64,000 nucleotides of DNA from Winogradskyella luteola (lineage in GTDB: Bacteria; Bacteroidota; Bacteroidia; Flavobacteriales; Flavobacteriaceae), in contig NZ_JAGSPD010000005.1 in the NCBI RefSeq assembly GCF_019203985.1, positions 222,065-286,064 on the forward strand. The letters run 5' to 3'. The translations under genes were made by a program, and so were the position numbers. Shown here piece by piece: positions 26,703 to 33,488 of this stretch; the stretch's first letter is position 1; every line of letters starts with the position of its first letter. Below the pieces are notes generated by a model, which did no database searches, had not been told where the DNA came from, and was given only the letters and a program-made list of their open reading frames with translations.

Positions 26703-27761
26703 TTACACATCATCATAATCCACAACAACTGATGCTGTAGTAGGGTGTGCTTGGCAAGTCAGCACCAAACCTTCCGCAACTTCATTATCTGTAAGTATAT
26801 TGTTTTGTCTCATTTTGGCCTCACCTTCAGTTAATCTAGCAATACAGCTACTGCAAATTCCGCCTTGGCAAGAGTATGGAGCATCAATATCTTGTTTTAA
26901 AGCTGCTTCTAGGAGAGAGTCTTCTTGAGACATAGTGAATTCAAATTCTTCCTCATCAACAAGCACTTTGATTTTTGAGCTTCCATTGGGGACATCAACA
27001 TCTGAATCATTTTTTGCTTCTACAGGAGCGGTAAACAATTCGAATAAGATATTTTTTTCTTTTACGTTGTTTTCAATGAGAACATCTTTAACGGTATAAA
27101 TCATTTGCTCAGGACCACAGAGATAAAATTTTTCAATAGTTACATCCTTGTATTTGTTTTTTACGATGAGGTTAACTGTACTTTTTTCAATTCGGCCGAA
27201 TAAGGCACCTTCTTCATTTGCTTGACTGTATATAAAATGCACATGGATACGGTTACCATATGTATTCTTTAGCTCCATTAAGTCATTAAAAAACATGGTA
27301 TCATCTACGGACTTATTACCATAAATTAAGATAAAGTTGCTAAAAGGCTCCTCTTCGAGCAGTGTTTTGGCAATACTCAAAACGGGTGTTATTCCACTGC
27401 CAGCAGCAAAAGCAGCAATGGTTCTGGTCTTTACTTCATTAGTTTCAAGTATAAAACGGCCATTAGGTTCAGCAACTTCAATGGTGTCTCCGGCTTTTAA
27501 TTGCTTGTTTGCATAAACGGAAAATGTACCACCTTCAACAGCTTTTACAGCTATGGTAACTTCACCACTATTTTTAGAAGAGCAAATAGAATAATCTCTT
27601 CTAACCTCTTCGCCATTAATGGTACTTTTTAAGGTGATGTACTGACCAGCTTCAAAATTGAAATCATCTTTAAGATTTTCGGGAATGTTAAAAGTAATTG
27701 CAACAGATTTGTCGGTTACGTTTTCTATGGATTTTATGCTAAGATTATGAAATTGAGACAT
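26703..27761 (-). CDS. PaaE-like ferredoxin-NADP reductase with C-terminal 2Fe-2S domain
   Basis: A 352-residue flavoprotein. The FAD-binding RDYS motif is at residues 55-58, GSGITP (nucleotide binding) at 121-126, and a plant-type 2Fe-2S domain at the C-terminus has four cysteines at 298, 303, 306 and 336. This is the layout of PaaE, the reductase of phenylacetyl-CoA epoxidase. No paaA-D or other degradation genes lie near, so the electron acceptor is unknown; related stand-alone copies are common in flavobacteria. The ATG start at MSQFHNLS is used rather than a TTG 7 codons upstream. Confidence 0.87.
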   Translation of the reverse strand: MSQFHNLSIKSIENVTDKSVAITFNIPENLKDDFNFEAGQYITLKSTINGEEVRRDYSICSSKNSGEVTIAVKAVEGGTFSVYANKQLKAGDTIEVAEPNGRFILETNEVKTRTIAAFAAGSGITPVLSIAKTLLEEEPFSNFILIYGNKSVDDTMFFNDLMELKNTYGNRIHVHFIYSQANEEGALFGRIEKSTVNLIVKNKYKDVTIEKFYLCGPEQMIYTVKDVLIENNVKEKNILFELFTAPVEAKNDSDVDVPNGSSKIKVLVDEEEFEFTMSQEDSLLEAALKQDIDAPYSCQGGICSSCIARLTEGEAKMRQNNILTDNEVAEGLVLTCQAHPTTASVVVDYDDV

Positions 27762-27779
27762 TGTAGTTTTAATTTTGCG

Positions 27780-27787
27780 CAAAGATA
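27780..27787 (-). promoter_or_regulatory. Candidate -7 element for the PaaE-like gene
   Basis: The minus strand reads TATCTTTG, an exact TAnnTTTG match, 18 nt before the ATG. No clear -33 TTG is present at the normal distance. Confidence 0.4.
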
Positions 27788-27885
27788 ACGAATAACAGCA
27801 GAATTTTATGATGGCGAAGTGAAGTCGAAGCCAAAGTTTTCATAAAAATGATGAAATTTAAGTCTGTTAAAATATACCTAAGATT

Positions 27886-27911
27886 ATTATGCATAAGAAA
27901 ATTATGTATAA
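27886..27911. promoter_or_regulatory. Candidate PadR operator: repeated palindromic TTATGCATAA-like sites
   Basis: An 11-mer ATTATGCATAA (27886-27896) is repeated 15 bp downstream as ATTATGTATAA (27901-27911), 10 of 11 identical. The first copy contains the perfect palindrome TTATGCATAA. The second copy runs into the -7 element of the padR gene, so a bound regulator would block transcription. Autoregulation by PadR is an inference. Confidence 0.45.
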
Positions 27912-27916
27912 ATTTG
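27909..27916 (+). promoter_or_regulatory. -7 promoter element of the padR operon
   Basis: TAAATTTG matches TAnnTTTG and lies 20 bp before the padR ATG. No TTG is found at the usual distance upstream, so the promoter may depend on an activator or be weak. It overlaps the second candidate operator repeat. Confidence 0.5.
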
Positions 27917-27935
27917 CATTGCTAAGTCAAAATCA

Positions 27936-28268
27936 ATGAGTAATTCAAAATTATATAAAGGAAGTTTAAATACGATCATTCTAAAGTTGCTTAACGAGAA
28001 TGATAAAATGTATGGCTATGAGATTACCCAAAAAGTAAAAGCGTTGACTAAAGGCGAACTTAATATCACAGAAGGAGCGTTATATCCTGCGCTTCATAAA
28101 TTAGAAGCAGAAGGCCTTTTGGATGTTGAGGTGGCAAAAGTTGATAACCGATTGCGTAAATATTACAAACTTACTGAAACAGGCACTAAAGAAACTGTCA
28201 ATAAACTCAATGAACTTGCTGAATATATTAAAACTATGCAGGCTTTAGTAAAGCCTAAATTTGCTTAA
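27936..28268 (+). CDS. PadR-family transcriptional regulator
   Basis: A 110-residue winged-helix protein with the PadR N-terminal domain almost complete: LNTIILKLLNENDKMYGYEITQKV, ITEGALYPALHKLEAEGLLDV and RKYYKLTETG. It lacks the long C-terminal dimerisation helix of large PadR proteins, so it is of the short PadR-s2 type. It is followed after 3 nt by four paralogous membrane proteins and then an ABC transporter, a layout like Firmicute operons where PadR regulators control ABC transporters and HAAS proteins. It probably represses its own operon. Confidence 0.92.
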   Translation: MSNSKLYKGSLNTIILKLLNENDKMYGYEITQKVKALTKGELNITEGALYPALHKLEAEGLLDVEVAKVDNRLRKYYKLTETGTKETVNKLNELAEYIKTMQALVKPKFA

Positions 28269-28271
28269 TTT

Positions 28272-28922
28272 ATGGTAAGGTTGAATAAGGAGCAGATACA
28301 GTTTATAGATAATTATTTGGAGAATTCGGATGTGACTCATTTAGATATTAGATCGGAAATGGTGGATCATGTAGCGTCAGGCATTGAGGAAAAGATAGAA
28401 GCAGGTGATACACGTGATTTCTACTTTATATTTAAGGATTATATGGTAGAGCATAAATCTAGGTTACTTGATAATAATAAGCAGTTTATTAAATCAGCAG
28501 ATAGTAAGTTAATAAAGCTTATTTTAAAAGAACTGGTAAAATGGCCATGTATTTTGGTATTCTTCGGATTGATAGCTCTTTTTAAATATTTAAACGTCGC
28601 GTCAGAGATTAGTGGTGTAAAAACATGGTTTGGTTTATTGCCAATATTAAGCTTTACACTTTTTGGCATCTCTTATTTTATAGCGTTAAAATATTTTAAA
28701 TTGGCTCGTTTTTCCTCCATTGAGAGATTGGGATTTTTATTTGCGATGTCATTTCAGTTATTTCACTTCTGTTGGAATATTTCTCATTTAGAGTTTGTAA
28801 AAAAGTTTGATTATATCATAATTGGCTTGGTAAGCCTAGCATTATCGATACTTTTAGCGATGATTTTCGTAACTATCAATCAAGTTAAACATTATAAAAT
28901 TAAATTTAAAGATTTAGCTTAA
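28272..28922 (+). CDS. PadR-linked membrane protein, paralogue 1 of 4
   Basis: A 216-residue protein. A soluble N-terminal helical region of ~45 residues (LNKEQIQFIDNYLENSDVTHLDIRSEMVDHVASGIEEKI) precedes about four membrane segments. The motif D-I-R-x-E-M-V-D-H is shared with the three following genes. The layout resembles HAAS/DUF1700 proteins encoded next to PadR regulators, in which the N-terminal helical domain is thought to bind the regulator; that link is inference here. It is very tightly spaced behind padR. Confidence 0.75.
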   Translation: MVRLNKEQIQFIDNYLENSDVTHLDIRSEMVDHVASGIEEKIEAGDTRDFYFIFKDYMVEHKSRLLDNNKQFIKSADSKLIKLILKELVKWPCILVFFGLIALFKYLNVASEISGVKTWFGLLPILSFTLFGISYFIALKYFKLARFSSIERLGFLFAMSFQLFHFCWNISHLEFVKKFDYIIIGLVSLALSILLAMIFVTINQVKHYKIKFKDLA

Positions 28923-28924
28923 TC

Positions 28925-29593
28925 ATGAAACTTTCAGAAAATGATATTCAAACCATAGACAGATACCTTAAAGACAAGGGTATTGGCTACTGGGATATAA
29001 GGTTAGAAATGACGGATCATATCGCTTGCGAAATGGAAAGCAAAAATGGAAGTTATGATTTTCATACACTTTTCATGCACGTTTTGGACAGGTTGGGCTG
29101 GAAAAACGATTTAAAATCTTTTGAACAGAGACGACTAAGGTCAATCAATAAAACAGTCCGTAAAAAATACGTTTCAAATTTTGTGGGTCTTTTTACCAAT
29201 ATTAAAACTTTAATAGTTGTAGGCTTTTTTGTGTTTGCATACTACTTATTATTTCAGAATTTTTCGAGTAAAGTATTTAGTATTATTAGCCTTATGTTAT
29301 TTGGGTTGCCAATTCTCTATTTTACAATTCACTATGCTTACATGTCTATAAAATTTAAAAAATCAGGATATTTATTATACGGATATTTTTATATCATCTT
29401 TTCTATGCTAATGTCCAATCTGTTGTACCAATTACCTAGACCAGATGGAGTCTTTGAGGTTACAGAAAACGTAAGGCAAAGTATTATATTTTTTACCACG
29501 ATTTTTAATGTGTTATTCATCTATTCGGGAATTAAGATTTATCTAGAAACCACTAAAAAATACAGAAACCTACAGGATAAACTAGCAGTTTAG
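28925..29593 (+). CDS. PadR-linked membrane protein, paralogue 2 of 4
   Basis: A 222-residue protein with the same plan: an N-terminal helical domain (LSENDIQTIDRYLKDKGIGYWDIRLEMTDHIACEME) with the D-I-R-x-E-M-x-D-H motif, then about four hydrophobic segments. It starts 2 nt after paralogue 1. The membrane halves of the four proteins are far less alike than the N-terminal domains, so the duplication is old. Function unknown; a membrane sensor or regulator of the adjacent ABC transporter is possible. Confidence 0.75.
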   Translation: MKLSENDIQTIDRYLKDKGIGYWDIRLEMTDHIACEMESKNGSYDFHTLFMHVLDRLGWKNDLKSFEQRRLRSINKTVRKKYVSNFVGLFTNIKTLIVVGFFVFAYYLLFQNFSSKVFSIISLMLFGLPILYFTIHYAYMSIKFKKSGYLLYGYFYIIFSMLMSNLLYQLPRPDGVFEVTENVRQSIIFFTTIFNVLFIYSGIKIYLETTKKYRNLQDKLAV

Positions 29594-29610
29594 CAACATT
29601 CGACGTTAAA

Positions 29611-30330
29611 ATGAAACTCACTAAAGCAGAAATAAAATTCATTGATAATTACCTTATAAAAAATGGGGTAAAATATTGGGATGTGCGACTAGAATTGTTG
29701 GATCATACGGTCTCTGCTGTAGAGGATAAGATTAACAATGAAGGAGTTTCTTTCAACGAGGCTTTGCTAGAGATTCATCATGGATTTGGGAACCGAATTC
29801 ACAACGGGTATACTTACCATTTAGATTTTGAAAAAGCTTTATATATTGATAATAAGGGTTTAAAAAAACTCACTTTAAAAGCGCAAAAAAATATGGCTAA
29901 GCAACATAGAAAGCGTTTTTGGAAAACGTACCCTAAGTTTTTAATGTCGTTGCGATTCTTATTAGAGTTTTCAATAATTATAGGAATAGTTTTTGTAGTA
30001 CATAGATTTAATCCGAAAACCGCATTAATAATCGCACTCATAGCCTGCTTTTTACCAGAGATTTTTAAGATATTTTTTGGTGTTTTTGATAGATCTAACA
30101 GAAAATCTCTTAAAATGCAGATGGCAGTCAATATAAGTAGTTTGTATATGGCATTGTCTTATCTTTTAATGGGTGTTTTTAATTCATATTATGATAGTGT
30201 ACCCCAAAAGCCATACGTTTACTTGACCGTATTTTTTGTTTGCTTATTTCCTTTTGTACGGCATGCCCTTAACACATATAAACAAATATTTATAGAAAAT
30301 AGAGAAGAATATAGGCTTGTAAACGCATGA
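29611..30330 (+). CDS. PadR-linked membrane protein, paralogue 3 of 4
   Basis: A 239-residue protein, the longest of the four. The N-terminal domain (LTKAEIKFIDNYLIKNGVKYWDVRLELLDHTVSAVEDKI) carries the D-V-R-x-E-L-x-D-H motif, and about four membrane segments follow a basic linker (KQHRKRFWK). It overlaps the next paralogue by 4 nt (ATGA), and 17 nt separate it from paralogue 2. Function unknown. Confidence 0.75.
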   Translation: MKLTKAEIKFIDNYLIKNGVKYWDVRLELLDHTVSAVEDKINNEGVSFNEALLEIHHGFGNRIHNGYTYHLDFEKALYIDNKGLKKLTLKAQKNMAKQHRKRFWKTYPKFLMSLRFLLEFSIIIGIVFVVHRFNPKTALIIALIACFLPEIFKIFFGVFDRSNRKSLKMQMAVNISSLYMALSYLLMGVFNSYYDSVPQKPYVYLTVFFVCLFPFVRHALNTYKQIFIENREEYRLVNA

Positions 30331-31025
30331 AATTAACGGATTCTCAAATAGAAAAGTTATACAACTTTACCCAAAAGCATTATGTGGAATGGTACGATGT
30401 ACAAACAGAACTTGTTGATCATTTAGCTAACGGTATTGAAACACAATGGCAAGAGAACCCAAATACTTCTTTTGAGGATGCCCTCAAAACAGAATTCAAA
30501 AAATTTGGTGTTATGGGTTTTGGCGATGTTGTTGAAGAAAGAACGAAAGCGCTGAACAAAACATATTGGCGTTTAATATGGAAGAACTTTAAAGGCTTTT
30601 TCAAACTACCAAAGATTATTTTAACACTGTTTTTAATTTGGGCATACTATACGGCTTTATCTTTTTCTATGCAATACCATACCAACTGGGTGGTTATACC
30701 AACACTAACCGTTTTGTTTGGATTTCCTTGGTACTTTTGGATTAAAGAATTTAAACGTTCTAGGCGACTAAAAAAACAGACCGGGAAAAAGTGGCTGTTT
30801 GATAATACGATTTCTCAACTAGGTGGTTTGGTACATGTCATGAATTTTGCCATTTATTTTCAGGTCTTTTATCAAAATAAACAAGTGTGGCCTGTAAGTT
30901 TGTCCGTTATATTTTCTATTTGTGCTGTACTAATTGGAATGCTAATTTACATAGCCGTATATGTAGTAACACCAAAGCTTAGAAATGAAATGGCACAGCA
31001 TAACCCAGAGTATAATTTTGTATAG
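30327..31025 (+). CDS. PadR-linked membrane protein, paralogue 4 of 4
   Basis: A 232-residue protein. The N-terminal domain (LTDSQIEKLYNFTQKHYVEWYDVQTELVDHLANGIE) keeps D-V-x-x-E-L-V-D-H, with Gln replacing the Arg found in the other three. About four membrane segments follow. It is separated by 57 nt from the DUF5687 permease gene, within what is probably the same operon. Function unknown. Confidence 0.75.
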   Translation: MKLTDSQIEKLYNFTQKHYVEWYDVQTELVDHLANGIETQWQENPNTSFEDALKTEFKKFGVMGFGDVVEERTKALNKTYWRLIWKNFKGFFKLPKIILTLFLIWAYYTALSFSMQYHTNWVVIPTLTVLFGFPWYFWIKEFKRSRRLKKQTGKKWLFDNTISQLGGLVHVMNFAIYFQVFYQNKQVWPVSLSVIFSICAVLIGMLIYIAVYVVTPKLRNEMAQHNPEYNFV

Positions 31026-31082
31026 CAGATGTAACAAATTAGAATAAAGCCACACTAACTCAACACAAACTAACCTAAAGCT

Positions 31083-32561
31083 ATGATAAAGCATTTTCTA
31101 AATTTAGAATGGAAACAATACTTCCGTTCGTCTTATTGGCAAAAGAATATAGCACTCAATATCCTTTTAGTGTTTTTTGCATTGTATTTCGTAGCCTTAT
31201 TTTTAAGTGGGGGATTTATTTTGCTTCCTGCACTTAAAAAGCTTTACCCAGATGAAGATCCATTTATAGTAGCCAATAGTTTTCTCTTTTTTTGGATTAT
31301 AGGTGATTTGTTGGGACGTTTCTTTTTACAGAAACTACCAGTAATGAGTGTCAAGCCCCTGCTAACACTGCCAATAAAGCGCTCTACTGTTGTTAACTTT
31401 GTATTAGGGAAATCAGCATTATCTTTCTTTAACTTTTTACCACTATTTGCTATTATACCATTCAGTATTATGCTGATTAGAGATGGTTACGCTACTTCTA
31501 TGGTTTTACCATGGATGTTGACGATGGTTATTATTGTGCTCATTATAAACTTCCTCAACTTTATCATTGAAGCGTTTTCTGCAGAAACCGAATTATCTAT
31601 TTTGCCATTATTGTTAGTTTCAGGTGTTTTGTTCGGCTTAGATTATTTTGAGATAGTGTCCTTTAGAACATTAATTGGTGATGGACTTATTAGTATTGCA
31701 AATAATCCTGTATTAATAGTAATCCCTTTGCTGATTTTATTAGTTAGCTATTGGCTCAATTACAAACTTTTAAAAGATAAATTATTCTTAGATAGTTCTT
31801 TAAAAACCAAAGTACAAGAAGTAAAAGCGGCTGATTTATCTTGGACTAAGCGTTTTGGTGATATTGCGCCTTTTATGCAATTAGATCTAAAGTTAATTTG
31901 GAGAAATAAACGCACTAAGTCCATGTTACCATTAGTTATATTATTTCTGTTTTACGGATTAATATTTTACCCTCAGGAAACCTATCAAAACCAGCCTTGG
32001 TTTTATGCCTTCATAGGCATTTTTGTCACAGGAATTTTCCTTATCAACTTTGGTCAGTTTATTCCGGCTTGGGATAGTAGTTATTATAAAATGCTAATGA
32101 GTCAGAATATTAAATACGAACAATATTTAAGTTCTAAATTCATGTTAATGATTATGAGTGTGGTCATCCTTTTCGTGCTTAGTATTCCGTATGTGTATTT
32201 TGGCTGGAAGATTTTATTGGCACACTTTGCTGCAGCTATATATAACATAGGCGTAAACTCTCATGTCATCCTTTTTGGTGGCTCTTTCAACAGAAAGAAA
32301 ATAGATTTAGATAAAAAAGCAGCGTTTAATTATCAAGGAACTGGTGCTGTACAATGGATAATAGGTTTTCCGCTTATGCTTTTGCCCTTGGGGATTTTTG
32401 GTATTTCGTATTGGGCATTAGGATTTGAAGTCGCCTGTACCATTCTTGCCATTCTTGGCATTGTGGGAATTGTGCTGCACAAAAAACTGATGACAATCAT
32501 TACCAAACGTTATTTAAATTCAAAATATAAAATGATTGACGCTTTTAGTCAAGACAACTAA
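31083..32561 (+). CDS. DUF5687 family protein, probable ABC transporter permease
   Basis: A 492-residue polytopic membrane protein with about 12 hydrophobic segments. It starts MIKHFLNLEWKQYFRSSYWQKNIALNILL, typical of DUF5687, and contains DLKLIWRNKRTKSMLPL midway, where the second half begins. An ABC ATPase gene follows after 15 nt, which supports a permease role. Substrate unknown; the PadR context suggests an efflux or envelope-stress transporter of the ABC-2 kind. Confidence 0.83.
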   Translation: MIKHFLNLEWKQYFRSSYWQKNIALNILLVFFALYFVALFLSGGFILLPALKKLYPDEDPFIVANSFLFFWIIGDLLGRFFLQKLPVMSVKPLLTLPIKRSTVVNFVLGKSALSFFNFLPLFAIIPFSIMLIRDGYATSMVLPWMLTMVIIVLIINFLNFIIEAFSAETELSILPLLLVSGVLFGLDYFEIVSFRTLIGDGLISIANNPVLIVIPLLILLVSYWLNYKLLKDKLFLDSSLKTKVQEVKAADLSWTKRFGDIAPFMQLDLKLIWRNKRTKSMLPLVILFLFYGLIFYPQETYQNQPWFYAFIGIFVTGIFLINFGQFIPAWDSSYYKMLMSQNIKYEQYLSSKFMLMIMSVVILFVLSIPYVYFGWKILLAHFAAAIYNIGVNSHVILFGGSFNRKKIDLDKKAAFNYQGTGAVQWIIGFPLMLLPLGIFGISYWALGFEVACTILAILGIVGIVLHKKLMTIITKRYLNSKYKMIDAFSQDN

Positions 32562-32576
32562 TAACATACCAACATC

Positions 32577-33299
32577 ATGATATACACAAAAGACCTTTCA
32601 AAATCATATAACGGAACTACGGTTCTCAATATCGAAGAATTAACCATTCCTAAAGGGCAGAGTTTTGGGCTCGTTGGAAACAATGGAGCAGGTAAAACCA
32701 CGTATTTTAGTCTGTTGCTAGATTTAATAAAACCTACAACAGGAAGTATCACTAGCAATGATGTTACCGTGGACCAAAGTGAAGACTGGAAACCATTTAC
32801 ATCATCATTTATCGACGAAAGTTTCTTAATTGGATATTTAACGCCAGAAGAATACTTCTATTTCATTGGTGATCTACGAGGACAGAACAAAGCCGATGTT
32901 GATGCGCTAACTGCTAAGTTCGAAGATTTTTTCAATGGAGAAATCATAGGTAAGAAAAAATACTTACGTGATTTAAGCAAAGGAAACCAGAAAAAGGCTG
33001 GTATTGTAGCGGCACTCATTGGTAATCCCGAAGTTATAATCTTAGATGAGCCGTTCGCTAACCTAGATCCAACGACACAAATCCGTTTGAAGCAAATTTT
33101 AAAAGATTTGGCCGAAAAACAAGGTGTTACGGTACTGGTATCCAGTCACGATTTAATGCATGTTACAGATGTGTGTGAGCGTATCGTTGTTTTAGAAAAA
33201 GGAGATATTGTTAAGGATTTAGAAACGAATCCTGCAACCTTAAAGGAATTAGAAACCCACTTTGCGAGTAATATGGTTGCTTCTGTTGAGGAGGAATAA
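32577..33299 (+). CDS. ABC transporter ATP-binding protein
   Basis: A 240-residue ATPase. Walker A GNNGAGKTT is at residues 34-42; the signature is LSKGNQKK rather than the common LSGGQ, and Walker B is VIILDEPFANLDP followed by the H-loop SSHD. It should energise the DUF5687 permease encoded just upstream. A strong terminator follows 21 nt after its stop, so this is the last gene of the padR operon. Confidence 0.93.
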   Translation: MIYTKDLSKSYNGTTVLNIEELTIPKGQSFGLVGNNGAGKTTYFSLLLDLIKPTTGSITSNDVTVDQSEDWKPFTSSFIDESFLIGYLTPEEYFYFIGDLRGQNKADVDALTAKFEDFFNGEIIGKKKYLRDLSKGNQKKAGIVAALIGNPEVIILDEPFANLDPTTQIRLKQILKDLAEKQGVTVLVSSHDLMHVTDVCERIVVLEKGDIVKDLETNPATLKELETHFASNMVASVEEE

Positions 33300-33320
33300 G
33301 ACATAATTAATGTGATTTTT

Positions 33321-33356
33321 AAGCTTGTGATTATAAATGTAATCACAAGCTTTTTT
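33321..33356 (+). terminator. Rho-independent terminator of the padR-ABC operon
   Basis: A perfect 13-bp inverted repeat (AAGCTTGTGATTA at 33321-33333, its complement at 33340-33352) with a 6-nt loop, followed by T residues. It stands just after the ABC ATPase stop. Confidence 0.9.
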
Positions 33357-33372
33357 GTTTAGCCGAACGTTG

Positions 33373-33394
33373 TTATACCTCGAAAAAGGTATAA
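33373..33394. repeat. Short inverted repeat upstream of sprE
   Basis: TTATACCT and AGGTATAA pair perfectly over 8 bp around the loop CGAAAA. No T-run follows, so it is not a normal terminator. It could be an operator or leader hairpin for sprE, about 95 nt from the start codon. Confidence 0.4.
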
Positions 33395-33488
33395 ATAACA
33401 TCAAAAATTCAAAAAGATGTTTATTTTTACCACGTTACACACTAAATATCTAATAGTTTAGTTATCTATTAATCAAATAGAACCAACG

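Noticed and set aside
26703..27761. Phenylacetate degradation gene cluster
   Set aside because: The reductase has PaaE layout, but no paaA, B, C or D or ring-opening genes are near, so only a PaaE-like label is given.
33373..33394. Second terminator after the ABC operon
   Set aside because: The stem is only 8 bp and AT-rich with no following T-run; a strong terminator already lies just upstream.
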